A program made the position numbers and the translations under genes. 64,000 nucleotides of DNA, taken from positions 62,001-126,000 of the forward strand of contig NZ_UCNW01000011.1 of the NCBI RefSeq assembly GCF_900474185.1. Reading direction: 5' to 3'. Every line of letters begins with the position of its first letter. Positions within the stretch are counted from its first letter, which is position 1. The notes beneath the pieces are model-generated. The model did no database searches, was not told the DNA's origin, and was given only the letters and a program-made list of their open reading frames with translations. This stretch comes from Synechococcus sp. UW69. GTDB taxonomy: Bacteria > Cyanobacteriota > Cyanobacteriia > PCC-6307 > Cyanobiaceae. Shown one piece after another: positions 19,026-27,005 of the stretch.

Positions 19026-19238
19026 TCAAGCGCGGCTGCGCTTGAGCATCAGCTGCAACTGACCCACCGCAGCACGGCCGATGTTGAAGGCAGCCCAGCT
19101 GACGGCGGCGAGAATCGGAGCAACCACAAGGAACAGACGGGCATCAATACCCAGGACTTGGCCCGTGGTGATCACGCTGAAGGCCGAGTAACCGACGATC
19201 ACCAGGATGAGGACCAGACCGATGGCAACTCGGACCAT
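19026..19238 (-). CDS. psbY: Photosystem II protein PsbY-like, with an extra N-terminal membrane segment
   Basis: 70 residues. The C-terminal part LFLVVAPILAAVSWAAFNIG then RAAVGQLQLML matches PsbY, a one-helix subunit at the PSII periphery next to cytochrome b559. PsbY in freshwater cyanobacteria is only about 40 residues. Here an additional hydrophobic helix (VAIGLVLILVIVGYSAFSVI) precedes it, so the protein has two membrane spans or a targeting segment. Solitary gene between trmFO and the hexapeptide protein. Assigned by motif similarity. Confidence 0.75.
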   Translation of the reverse strand: MVRVAIGLVLILVIVGYSAFSVITTGQVLGIDARLFLVVAPILAAVSWAAFNIGRAAVGQLQLMLKRSRA

Positions 19239-19341
19239 TCTTGAAAACGGAAATCAGTGTCGCCGATCTTACGGACTTCTACGTGGATCCCACGACCTTC
19301 CTTGAAAGCTGATCAAATTCGCAGCAATCAAGGGGTTGAGT

Positions 19342-19854
19342 TCAAGGAGTGATTTGAGCGTGGGATGCCGCCAGTCGGGCATAGCGCTGGGCATGGCGGC
19401 GCTGCTCTTCGATCGCTTCCGGAGGAAGATCCCGCTTCACGACGGCCGGGGCGCCCATCACCAGGGTCCCAGGGGGCACATCCCTCGTGACGACTGATCC
19501 GGCGGCGACCAGAGCACCTGCACCAACGGTGACGCCATTCAGAACGATGGCACCAATCCCCACCAGGCACCCATCCTCCAGCGTGGCGCCATGGATCACG
19601 GCCCGGTGACCAATGGTGACGTTGATACCGATATGTACCGGCTGCCCCGGATCGCCATGGAGCACGGCGCCATCCTGAACATTGCTCCCCGCTCCGATGC
19701 TGATCTGTTCCAAATCACCGCGAGCCACAGCCATGGGCCAGAGGCTGCTGCCCTCAGCCATCCGGACGTTGCCGATTACAACAGCGGAATCGGCGATCCA
19801 AGCGTCCGCATCGATCTGGGGATCGGGCCAGGGCTTCGAGCCAGTCATGACCAT
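19342..19854 (-). CDS. Gamma-carbonic-anhydrase-like hexapeptide protein (YrdA/PaaY type)
   Basis: 170 residues built of left-handed beta-helix hexapeptides (ADSAVVIGNVRMAEGSSLWP, GAGSNVQDGAVLHGD, VGAGALVAAGSVVTRDVPPG). Three His (in VLHGD, IGHRAVIHG) are placed as the zinc ligands of the gamma-class trimer. The C-terminal helix EEQRRHAQRYARLA is typical. Homologues include CcmM's N-domain, but no Rubisco small-subunit-like repeats follow. Activity as a carbonic anhydrase is not proven for this subgroup. Confidence 0.85.
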   Translation of the reverse strand: MVMTGSKPWPDPQIDADAWIADSAVVIGNVRMAEGSSLWPMAVARGDLEQISIGAGSNVQDGAVLHGDPGQPVHIGINVTIGHRAVIHGATLEDGCLVGIGAIVLNGVTVGAGALVAAGSVVTRDVPPGTLVMGAPAVVKRDLPPEAIEEQRRHAQRYARLAASHAQITP

Positions 19855-19934
19855 GGTTCAGCAACCACCAGTTTCTCTGGCGACCTGAGTGATAACCTCA
19901 TTCGGTGCCATAAATGGCATGCCCAAGCGGGCAC

Positions 19935-20006
19935 GGGTCGCTAGCTCAGCGGTAGAGCATCCGGCTTTTAACCGGCTGGTCCTGAGTTCGAATCTCAGGC
20001 GACCCA
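19935..20006 (+). tRNA. trnK: tRNA-Lys (TTT)
   Basis: Acceptor stem GGGTCGC/GCGACCC, D-arm GCTC-AGCGGTA-GAGC, anticodon loop CTTTTAA (anticodon TTT), T-arm with GTTCGAATC, discriminator A. No CCA is encoded. Complete 72-nt cloverleaf on the plus strand. Confidence 0.95.
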
Positions 20007-20100
20007 TATCAACGCTTTGATGTCGTCTCGTGACTCAGGCTGGCCATCACTGCGGCGGCTGTTAGAAAGCCGTGAATTCTTGATCAGGCCTACGGTTCAG

Positions 20101-20193
20101 ATGGCGTATTTCGCGTTTTTTGGCGTCACGATTCTTCTGGCTCTGCTGGGCGGACTGTTTTCCCGGGTCGCTGCCGAGCGCTACTGGATGTGA
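20101..20193 (+). CDS. 30-residue single-membrane-segment protein
   Basis: ATG...TGA of 30 codons: MAYFAFFGVTILLALLGGLF followed by SRVAAERYWM. One hydrophobic helix with a short basic C-terminal end, the size and layout of the tiny photosystem or cytochrome/NDH subunits, but it does not match PetN, PetL, PetG, PsbT, PsbM, PsbJ or PsaM as I know them. It lies 10 bases before the FAD oxidoreductase gene. Confidence 0.5.
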   Translation: MAYFAFFGVTILLALLGGLFSRVAAERYWM

Positions 20194-20202
20194 TCAGCGG
20201 CG

Positions 20203-21369
20203 ATGACGTCAGCGAGCGTGCCTGAGGTTGATCTCGCGGTCATCGGTGCTGGGCTGTCCGGTTGCAGCCTGATCGGCCGATTCCACCAGTTGCAATCCAA
20301 TCTGAACATTGCGCTGATTGAAGCCGGCCGGGGGCCGGGGGGCAGGGCTGCTAGCCGTCGCAGGAGAGACCAAAGCGGCTGGTTGCTCGACCATGGAGCA
20401 CCTGGTTTTGCTCTCAAAAACCCTCCCTCCAAGGGGATGGAGGAACTGCTTTCACCGTTGCAGTCGGCAGGTGTCCTGGAGCGCAACAAGCGTCCTGTGC
20501 TTTCTCTGGACGCAGACGCAGCCTTGTCTGCCGCCACAAGCCCTGAGGCCTGCCCGGAGGGCGGGTGGTGGCATGGCGTTCCCTGCATGGCCCGCATCTG
20601 CGAAGAGCTGCTTGATGGTGTTGGCTCAGCGCAAGTGAGCCGTCATTTCGAGACCCGCGTGCGCTGGCTTGAACGACGCAACGATCATTGGCTGCTGGAA
20701 AACGAGGATCGGAGCTGGAGCCTCAAGGCCCAGAAACTGGTGCTTAGTGGAACCCTGCTGGCCCATCCCCGCTCCCTGAAGATGCTGGCGTGGGACGACG
20801 TCCCCTTGAGATCAGCCGTGGCAAAGGGCGTGGACGTCGGCCTCGATGCCGTGCTGAGTCAACTCCAACGCATGCGCGCCGAGGTGCGCTGGAACTTAAT
20901 GGTGGACCTCGGCGTGCCCGACCTCAAGGGTGATGGCTTCCCTGCTCAAATCTGGTTGAACGAAGCTGCGAAGGCGCGCTGGCAGGTGGAAAGACTCGTT
21001 TTTCAGCCTCAAAGCGATGGACGCTGGGGGCTGGTGGTGCATGGTTTGGATTCGGGAGAAGCGATCACTCCCCAAAGCCAGGCTCGCCTGCTCGCCCAAG
21101 AGCAACATCGTCTTGTGAACCTGTTGCCAGAACTGCTCAAGTCTTCATCGGGTCTATCAGCTGCGGTGAACCAGGCAAAACCCCTCGGCGTGATGCGCTG
21201 GGGAGCATCACGCCCCCTCAACCACCCTCTTCACCCAGAGCTTCAGTGGTGCCCCAAAAGCGGAGTGGGATTTTGCGGGGATTGGATCGAGGGCCCTGGC
21301 TTTGGAACAGCGGAAGGAGCGATTCGCAGCGGCGTCGACCTCGCTGAACAACTGCACGCTGACCGCTAA
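20203..21369 (+). CDS. Renalase-like FAD/NAD(P)-dependent oxidoreductase
   Basis: 388 residues. N-terminal Rossmann motif LAVIGAGLSGCSLIGRF with the ALIEAGRGPGGRAASRR block of the renalase/amine-oxidase group (E then GGR..SR), LLDHGAPGFAL, and a C-terminal FAD block VGFCGDWIEGPGFGTAEGAI. Soluble. The substrate is not deducible; cyanobacterial members are annotated only as NAD(P)/FAD-dependent oxidoreductases. Its stop lies 13 bases before tRNA-Pro. Confidence 0.8.
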   Translation: MTSASVPEVDLAVIGAGLSGCSLIGRFHQLQSNLNIALIEAGRGPGGRAASRRRRDQSGWLLDHGAPGFALKNPPSKGMEELLSPLQSAGVLERNKRPVLSLDADAALSAATSPEACPEGGWWHGVPCMARICEELLDGVGSAQVSRHFETRVRWLERRNDHWLLENEDRSWSLKAQKLVLSGTLLAHPRSLKMLAWDDVPLRSAVAKGVDVGLDAVLSQLQRMRAEVRWNLMVDLGVPDLKGDGFPAQIWLNEAAKARWQVERLVFQPQSDGRWGLVVHGLDSGEAITPQSQARLLAQEQHRLVNLLPELLKSSSGLSAAVNQAKPLGVMRWGASRPLNHPLHPELQWCPKSGVGFCGDWIEGPGFGTAEGAIRSGVDLAEQLHADR

Positions 21370-21382
21370 CCTCTTAAGGCGC

Positions 21383-21456
21383 CGGGGAGTGGCGCAGTTT
21401 GGTAGCGCGCTTGCTTTGGGAGCAAGATGCCGCAGGTTCGAATCCTGTCTCCCCGA
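21383..21456 (+). tRNA. trnP: tRNA-Pro (TGG), integration site of the element
   Basis: 74-nt cloverleaf: acceptor CGGGGAG/CTCCCCG, anticodon arm TTGCT-TTGGGAG-CAA with anticodon TGG, T-arm GTTCGAATC. Its 3' half (from 21410) is repeated at 31383, so this is the reconstituted copy left of an integrated element. The gene is intact. Confidence 0.95.
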
Positions 21457-21515
21457 TGCCTCAAAAAGTCAGTCCCCAGCTGACATCTTCACCGCTCCGC
21501 AAGGGGCGGTTTTTT
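21410..21515. repeat. attL: 106-bp direct repeat, left copy
   Basis: The first 53 bases (from CTTGCTTTGGG to GATGCCTC) are identical to 31383-31435; the remaining 53, including the terminator, differ at only a few positions. The tRNA-side copy completes tRNA-Pro. The crossover most likely lies in the identical part around the anticodon loop. Confidence 0.9.
21492..21515 (+). terminator. Terminator of tRNA-Pro
   Basis: Stem CCGCTCC/GGGGCGG with a short GCAA-type loop followed by six T. The same terminator is repeated in the right attachment copy at 31465-31488. Confidence 0.8.
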
Positions 21516-21532
21516 CTTGCATTCACTCAGGC

Positions 21533-21581
21533 GTGCGTAAAACGTGCGTAAAACCAGCTGACCACAATCCTTTTTGCGCAC
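21533..21581. promoter_or_regulatory. Candidate integrase arm-type sites, left end
   Basis: Two head-to-tail copies of GTGCGTAAAAC at 21533-21543 and 21544-21554, and an inverted relative (TTTTTGCGCAC) at 21571-21581. The matching pair GTGCGCAAAAC x2 lies beside the right end at 31261-31282. Repeats of this kind flanking both att cores are the expected layout of lambda-type integrase arm sites. Confidence 0.6.
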
Positions 21582-21699
21582 GACTTTCCAGAACGCCTAG
21601 TGACGCTTACACACACCAGCTAACGTCCCTATTAACGGAATCGCGCTTCTCGGTGCCCCCGACCCGCGGTGACGTCGACCTCCTTCTCTCAGTCAACAG

Positions 21700-22137
21700 T
21701 TGTCTGGAGAACAGCTGCCAAAGCCCATTCATCCGACGCAGCAGACGCTGCCCTTAGAAGAGTGGATTGCCTTGCCAATCCGCACACCTAAAGGTGAGCG
21801 CCCGGTGCGTTGCGGGAATGCGGCTGAAACGGCGGCGGCTCATAGCAAGGTTCGACGCGCCCACGCCTTAGGCGTCATTCGGGAGCACACCGAGGGCAAA
21901 CCTCGCGAAGGTGAACTGCTTTGCCACAAGATCGGCAATCGCTTTCACCACCTTCAGCAGCATCTGTTCAAGACCGAGGGAAGGCCACCCGCTGCAGTGC
22001 AGCAGGAAGCAATAGATGCAGAAGCATCGAAACCTCCCGCAGAAGACTCACCCGAAATCAGCGCCTACTTCGAGTGGTTATGGGGACCTCTCAAATACCC
22101 CGACCTCCACATCACAAATCACTCATTGGGTGCATGA
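21700..22137 (+). CDS. Hypothetical protein of the integrative element
   Basis: 145 residues from a TTG start; no domain recognised. Basic middle part (AETAAAHSKVRRAHALGVI) and KIGNRFHHLQQHLFKTEG suggest nucleic-acid contact. Its stop overlaps the start proposed for the next gene, so the two are probably coupled. First gene from the left end of the element. Start uncertain. Confidence 0.5.
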   Translation: MSGEQLPKPIHPTQQTLPLEEWIALPIRTPKGERPVRCGNAAETAAAHSKVRRAHALGVIREHTEGKPREGELLCHKIGNRFHHLQQHLFKTEGRPPAAVQQEAIDAEASKPPAEDSPEISAYFEWLWGPLKYPDLHITNHSLGA

Positions 22138-22414
22138 GCCTGAAGCCGCAAAGCTTCTAGCGATTAGACAGAACACACTCAGAGCAATGCGCCGTGACGG
22201 CAGGTTGTCACCTGGCGATCACTACATATTTGCCACTGGGAACCTTGGTGGTCCGGTGGTCTATGACATCGACGCCATCAGAAAAACACTTGCCGAGAGA
22301 ACCATCGCGGCAGTGCGCAAACACGAGACTCAGCGGAAAGCTGAATTAGAGCGACGCCTGGGGCTGATCGAAACCTATGGCGAAGAGGACCACCTCAAAA
22401 AAGAGGGGGAATGA
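22130..22414 (+). CDS. Excisionase/MerR-like DNA-binding protein
   Basis: About 94 residues from a GTG at 22130. HEPEAAKLLAIRQNTLRAMR then RDGRLSPGDHYIFATG has the winged-helix layout of excisionases and MerR-type phage regulators (AAxxLxxxxxTLRxxxRxGxL, then a wing). A charged C-terminal helix follows. The open frame extends back to 22016, but that part overlaps the previous gene. Likely a recombination directionality factor or repressor, and it lies directly upstream of the primase. Confidence 0.65.
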   Translation: MHEPEAAKLLAIRQNTLRAMRRDGRLSPGDHYIFATGNLGGPVVYDIDAIRKTLAERTIAAVRKHETQRKAELERRLGLIETYGEEDHLKKEGE

Positions 22415-22417
22415 GTC

Positions 22418-24427
22418 ATGCGTTCCTCTGGAAGAAACAATCCCTGCCCCATTTGCGGCAGGACAAAAGACGGTGATTGCCGTATCACGGACGTCGGGAT
22501 GGTTCTTTGTCACACCAGTCGTGGTGGCGTGGTCGCCAAAGGCAATCGTCATCCTGAGCGCCCTTACATCTACTGCGGTGAATCAGATGAAGCCCAAGGG
22601 TTTGGGAAGTGGCTACCAGAGCAACTCGCTAATGACAAACCTCAGAAGCTGAAGCGAGAACCCAAAACCCACCATTTTCTATATCGCTTTTGGGATGGCT
22701 CAGAAGTTCCCGTAAAGCGGCGGCGGATTGATTACCCCGACAACCGCCCAAAAGATGTCCGATGGGCTGGAACCCTCACCGGTCGCCCTGAAGCCGAGAT
22801 ACAGCCCTATCTATGGAAGGAATCAACAACCCGTCTGGCAACCGATGGTGGTGTTCTCTTCGTTGTCCGTGGGGAGCTGAAGGCAGAGCTACTGCTGAGC
22901 CTTGGGCATAACGCCATCAGCATCCTTGGCATCAGTGAGCGGTTGATTGCTGAACTGCGCCGTCTCGGTCGTGATGTCGTGCTCTGTCCTGACTGTGACC
23001 TAGCGGACCTAAACAAGTGGTATGCGGAGCTAACCCGTCAGCTCCCTCAGTGCCGTCATCTGCTCAGCCCAATGAAGGGTCTGAACTGGAGACAACCGCC
23101 AGAGCACGGTGGGCTTGGTGTTGAGGATTGGATCGAAGCAGCGAAGCCTGATGCCGACACCATCAACGCCGCCATCACCAGTGAGCCTTGGCAACCTCAG
23201 CCAGTCATTCTTGACCGCGCAGAAACGCTTGACGACCTTCTCGGTCCAGTCGAAGACGGGAAGCTCCGCAGACCTCGCACAGACAAACTGACGCAGGCAA
23301 TCGACATTGTTCTGCCGCTGCGGTTCAACGAACTGACTCAGCGCATTGAGAACAACGGCAAAGAGGTCGACAGCGATTTCCTGCAAACCCTTTATCTGCA
23401 GCTGGCTGAACTACACCAGCTGGAAATCAATTCCAAGCGAGCCGCTGATGCTGCACTCGTCGTTGCCAGGCGCAATGCCTATCACCCTGTTCGCGATTAC
23501 CTCAACAGCGGTCTCCCAAAGCTTGAGGAGGTTGATTGGCAGCAAATTGCAGCCTGTTGCCTGAACACTCCTGAGCCGTGGGCGCAGGTTCATCTGCAAC
23601 GCCAGCTGATCGGATTGGTCGCGCGGGCGATGAAGCCTGGCTGCAAGCTCGACACCGCCCTGGTTGTTCATAGCCCTAAGCAGGGCATCGGCAAATCAAC
23701 AATGTGGGCAATCCTTGGGGGTCGGTGGTTCTCCGATTCCCTAGGCGACCTCCGCAATCTGAAAGACGACGTTCTGTCGCTCCATTCAGCATGGATTCAC
23801 GAATGGGGAGAGATTGATTCGGTTGTCGGGAAGCGTGAGTCGGAAACGCTCAAGAAGTTCCTCTCAGCTCAAGTCGACAACGTTCGCAAGCCATACGGAC
23901 GTGGCGTTGAAACGCTCCCACGAACCTGCGGGATCGTCGGCACCACTAACCGCGACGACTTCATCAAAGACCCGACAGGTAATCGTCGGTTCCCAGTGAT
24001 CAGCGTCAACAGCGTCAATACCGATTGGGTCAAAGCCAACCGTGATGCGATCTGGGGTTCAGCCCTGGCGGCATTCAATGCCAACACTGAGTGGCATTAC
24101 TCCAACGAGGAGAACACTCAGATCAGCGCCGATGCCCAGAACTTTGCTGCTGAGGATGTCGTGCTCAATGCCGTCGAATCCTGGTGCGATGACCACCCAG
24201 ACCTCACTGAGGTGGTGGTTGCTCGGATTGTGTGGGACATCAACCGAATTCGAATGGGCGAACAGGAATACAGCCGTCAGGTGGGCAACCGATTGCGGAT
24301 TTTGGGCTGGACGCGATCCAAGACCAGAACCAGAGCACTTTTACCTGATGGATCCAAAACCGACAAAACCAATCAATGGATCAGACCCACTTCCCCTGCA
24401 CTGCCCCAACCACAGCCCAATGCTTAA
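22418..24427 (+). CDS. Primase-helicase (Toprim plus VapE/DUF5906-type ATPase)
   Basis: 669 residues. A zinc-binding N-terminus (CPICGRTKDGDC, then VLCHTS) is typical of primases. A Toprim-like centre has VVRGELKAELLLSLGHNAIS and the acidic CPDCDLADL. A C-terminal AAA+ region has Walker A GIGKST near 430, Walker B WIHEWGEID, and the sensor block GTTNRDDFIKDPTGNRRFP common in VapE/DUF5906 proteins of satellites and islands. It probably starts and drives autonomous replication of the excised element. Starts 4 bases after the regulator gene. Confidence 0.85.
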   Translation: MRSSGRNNPCPICGRTKDGDCRITDVGMVLCHTSRGGVVAKGNRHPERPYIYCGESDEAQGFGKWLPEQLANDKPQKLKREPKTHHFLYRFWDGSEVPVKRRRIDYPDNRPKDVRWAGTLTGRPEAEIQPYLWKESTTRLATDGGVLFVVRGELKAELLLSLGHNAISILGISERLIAELRRLGRDVVLCPDCDLADLNKWYAELTRQLPQCRHLLSPMKGLNWRQPPEHGGLGVEDWIEAAKPDADTINAAITSEPWQPQPVILDRAETLDDLLGPVEDGKLRRPRTDKLTQAIDIVLPLRFNELTQRIENNGKEVDSDFLQTLYLQLAELHQLEINSKRAADAALVVARRNAYHPVRDYLNSGLPKLEEVDWQQIAACCLNTPEPWAQVHLQRQLIGLVARAMKPGCKLDTALVVHSPKQGIGKSTMWAILGGRWFSDSLGDLRNLKDDVLSLHSAWIHEWGEIDSVVGKRESETLKKFLSAQVDNVRKPYGRGVETLPRTCGIVGTTNRDDFIKDPTGNRRFPVISVNSVNTDWVKANRDAIWGSALAAFNANTEWHYSNEENTQISADAQNFAAEDVVLNAVESWCDDHPDLTEVVVARIVWDINRIRMGEQEYSRQVGNRLRILGWTRSKTRTRALLPDGSKTDKTNQWIRPTSPALPQPQPNA

Positions 24428-24650
24428 AACTCACTCCCTAATTGCGATCTCTCCATTGCTGGGGCAATGGGGCAGTGAATACAGAAGAGTTTTTAGGGGA
24501 GTGTTTCGGGGGTGAAGAGCGCCTCCCGCGCCAAGCAATAACCCTGATTTCAGGAAGGAACTCAGTGCCCCACTGCCCCCAGCCCTACTGCTGGCAGCTT
24601 CTTTCTCCTAATTCTTTAGGTCACTAACCTGAAATCAAGGTCGAATCGTT
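24428..24650. other. Gap between primase and TerS-like gene
   Basis: No gene seen. It contains short repeated words GGGGCAATGGGGCAGTG and CAGTGCCCCACTGCCCCC that could pair with each other (GGGGCAGTG/CACTGCCCC), spanning about 24463-24580. This could be a long-range stem in a transcript or part of a replication origin. Not resolved. Confidence 0.3.
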
Positions 24651-24977
24651 ATGGCGAAGAAGTCCGACAAAGCAGAAATTGATCGGCGGATTCATACCGT
24701 CGTGAAACTGTTGTCGTCGGCGAAAACAAACAGCTACATCCTGCGATTCTGCGCGGAAGAATGGGGGGTACAGAAGCGACAAGCTGAGACGTACCTACAA
24801 CGTGCAAGAGAAATCATCCGTGCTGATTACTCAGTCGAACGCTCTGACTTCCTCGGCACACGTCTGGCCCTACTGGATGAAATCATCGAAGCCAGCATCC
24901 GCTGCAAGCAACACAGCAATGCTGTTGGTGCTTTGAAGCTTCAGGCACAGCTAACCAGGCTGCTGGAAGGCAACTAG
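24651..24977 (+). CDS. Small terminase-like helix-turn-helix protein
   Basis: 108 residues. The N-terminal half EIDRRIHTVVKLLSSAKTNS, YILRFCAEEWGVQKRQAETY reads as a homeodomain-like HTH like that of phage small terminase subunits (phBC6A51/TerS type). The C-terminal half is helical (GTRLALLDEIIEASIRCK, AVGALKLQAQLTRLLEG), as needed for ring assembly. Satellites often carry a private TerS to redirect packaging of a helper phage. No TerL is present. The assignment is by fold-like pattern only. Confidence 0.5.
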   Translation: MAKKSDKAEIDRRIHTVVKLLSSAKTNSYILRFCAEEWGVQKRQAETYLQRAREIIRADYSVERSDFLGTRLALLDEIIEASIRCKQHSNAVGALKLQAQLTRLLEGN

Positions 24978-25077
24978 ATGCCAATAAAAACGCTGTCAAA
25001 CGAGCGGGGCTAAGTGTGAATTAAGCCAGCGGAATCAGCTGAATCCAAGAACAAGGCCAAAGGCTGCCCGCGGTCAT

Positions 25078-25088
25078 CCCCCCCCCCC
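25078..25088. repeat. Run of 11 C
   Basis: Homopolymer in the noncoding stretch 24978-25179, about 90 bases upstream of the dehydrogenase GTG start. Apart from this run the gap holds a good ribosome-binding sequence (AGAGGGA at about 25164) for that gene and no other feature. Confidence 0.9.
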
Positions 25089-25179
25089 ACTTGAAGTCGA
25101 CCCTGGAGGTTCCAATGAATGGCGGAGCCAGCGGCATCCGTAATAACAGCACCGATTAAAAGTAGAGGGATCATCATGA

Positions 25180-26265
25180 GTGCAGACCAAGCGAACAACC
25201 TTGCGCATCGCCGTCATTGGAGCCTCCGGCCACTGCGGACGTCAGCTAGTGGTTCAGCTTCTGAACCGCCGCTTGATTCCGACCGACGGCTGCCTGCAGC
25301 TGGTGGGTCATCGAGGCGGTTCCAGCGAAACCAGTCTTTGGGCCTTGCGAACGGATCTCAACGACGCCTTCTGTGACGACGCGCCGACGATCGAAGTTGT
25401 GCTTGATGTCAACAACATCTGTGCCGACGTCGTGGTGATGCTGGCGGGCAGAACCCTCAGTACCGACCCCTCTCAAACCGCCGACCGCGCGCAGCTCGGC
25501 GCACAGAACCGCCTGGTATTCGAGCAATACGCAGAAGCAATATGCAATCCATCCGGATCCGGACCGGTGGTGATCGTTCAGTCCAATCCCGTGGAAATGG
25601 GTGTCCAGATCTTTGCGGATGCGGTGGGACGCCATCGGGTGATCGGCGCCGGTGCGTGGTCAGACACTCTGCGTTTTCGCGCTGAACTGGCACGGTCACT
25701 GCAACTCCGCCGAACCCACATCCAGGCTTGGACCCTGGGGCAACACGGCGATCACCTGGTGCCCTGCAGGAGTCAGATCAGTGCTTGGGGGGTACCTGGC
25801 GACGCGGTGATTATCCTTCAGGAGCAACTGCGACAGCAGGCAGAGCTGCAGTCATTCCCGGAGCGGTTACGACAGCAACGGTCTGTGCTGCTCGAGCACC
25901 TGCAAGAGAAGCGGTGGGACTTGGCCAATGCCCTAATAGAGGCTTGCCCTCCGGACCTTCGCACCGGTTTGCGTCCCTTTTTGACCCACTTCACCAGTGA
26001 CGGTCACACCACAGAGGTGATGACGGCGCACGCCGTCACCGATCTTGTGGCCTGCCTTGCGGAAGCCAAGCCCCAGGTGTTTGCAGCCCAGGTGCAACTG
26101 GCTGGGGAATGGCTCGACTGGCACGGCGTCCTAGGTGTACCCGTTCTGCTGGGGGTAAACGGTTGGAGTCAGGTCTGCCCCCTGCCCCTAGAGCCTGACG
26201 AAATCAAGGCCCTTCTCACGGCAGGTAAAGCGATTCAAAACGTGTTGAAGATCGCCACAGCCTAG
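25180..26265 (+). CDS. Malate/lactate dehydrogenase-like protein (cargo)
   Basis: 361 residues from a GTG preceded by AGAGGGA. The N-terminal Rossmann motif IAVIGASGHCGRQLVVQLL, then DVNNICADVVVMLAGRTL (the NAD-domain AG block), VVIVQSNPVEMGVQIFAD (the SNP loop) and WTLGQHGDHLVP (the GEHGD active-site His motif) match the LDH/MDH superfamily. The catalytic His is kept; the expected substrate-loop arginines are hard to place, and the long C-terminal part is divergent. Probably a cargo gene of the element. The substrate is unknown. Confidence 0.75.
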   Translation: MQTKRTTLRIAVIGASGHCGRQLVVQLLNRRLIPTDGCLQLVGHRGGSSETSLWALRTDLNDAFCDDAPTIEVVLDVNNICADVVVMLAGRTLSTDPSQTADRAQLGAQNRLVFEQYAEAICNPSGSGPVVIVQSNPVEMGVQIFADAVGRHRVIGAGAWSDTLRFRAELARSLQLRRTHIQAWTLGQHGDHLVPCRSQISAWGVPGDAVIILQEQLRQQAELQSFPERLRQQRSVLLEHLQEKRWDLANALIEACPPDLRTGLRPFLTHFTSDGHTTEVMTAHAVTDLVACLAEAKPQVFAAQVQLAGEWLDWHGVLGVPVLLGVNGWSQVCPLPLEPDEIKALLTAGKAIQNVLKIATA

Positions 26266-26307
26266 TTTCAGCAAAGACCTCAACTTTGTAATGGCCTAGC
26301 AATAAAA

Positions 26308-26334
26308 ACCCCGCGATTGCTGACGGGGTGGTTT
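26308..26334 (+). terminator. Probable terminator of the dehydrogenase gene
   Basis: Stem ACCCCG/CGGGGT with a 10-base loop, preceded by an A-run and followed by GGTTTG. The T-run is weak. The A-run on the left would give a T-run on the minus strand, so it may also serve the convergent gene ending at 26366. Confidence 0.5.
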
Positions 26335-26365
26335 GTGTGAGGTTTTGTCTGGAGATGGATGGCTA

Positions 26366-26710
26366 TTACTCTTCTTCTTTATATTCATAATATTTGCCTT
26401 CTGGCTCAGGTCGAGGATCAAATTTGATTAAATATATTGCAAGCTCAACTGCTTCTCTCGCCAGCCTTTCTAGATCGAATTCCGCCAAGCTGTATGCATC
26501 AAGACCTTCATGCCATTTAAATACAGCTACTTCGTCATATGCAAAAAATCTAAGAAACGGTGGATCAAAGAGACTGCCCTCCCGAAAATACTTCAAAGTC
26601 CAAGAGTCTTTGTTGTAGTAACGCTCAACAATCCGACGAGCAAGAATTGTCTTCCGCTCGTCAAAGTGATTCAGAAATTCACATCGCTTAAAGAAATTGC
26701 GAAAAGGCAT
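26366..26710 (-). CDS. Hypothetical acidic protein of the element
   Basis: 114 residues from the ATG at 26710 (MPFRNFFKRCEFLNHF). Helical, aromatic-rich, with a very acidic C-terminus (EYKEEE). AT-richer than its neighbours, suggesting a recent import. A longer open frame up to 26998 exists, but its extra part has no coding character. No domain recognised. Convergent with the dehydrogenase. Confidence 0.55.
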   Translation of the reverse strand: MPFRNFFKRCEFLNHFDERKTILARRIVERYYNKDSWTLKYFREGSLFDPPFLRFFAYDEVAVFKWHEGLDAYSLAEFDLERLAREAVELAIYLIKFDPRPEPEGKYYEYKEEE

Positions 26711-27005
26711 AATTAAAAAATTTATGGAGAATAGATTTCTGTCGGGAGATGGATGGCGACAACAACGCCCCCTGCTTTTCCCTTGCGGGTCTTGTATAGC
26801 TTTCAGCCAATAGGCATCAGGCTTCCCGACAAGAGTATTAACTACATGCCGCTTGCAGGGTTGCTGCGCCGACAGTTCCGGGCAACTCGTCATCCCAAGA
26901 GGACCAGTCAGTCCATTTGTAAGGTCCCCACGGTGAGCTGATATCTGGGCGCGATGTGCTGTAAGACCTATCCCTTGATCTCCATCCACGGCAATCAAAT
27001 TGCCT
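26711..27005. other. Gap without a supported gene
   Basis: Open minus-strand frame only (upstream extension of the preceding gene). The ATCTCCATCC/GGAGATGGATGG words near 26743 and 26979, also at 26350, are short dispersed repeats. No terminator seen. Confidence 0.35.

Noticed and set aside
26711-26998. Upstream extension of the 26366 gene
   Set aside because: Open but without coding composition; the ATG at 26710 gives a clean protein.
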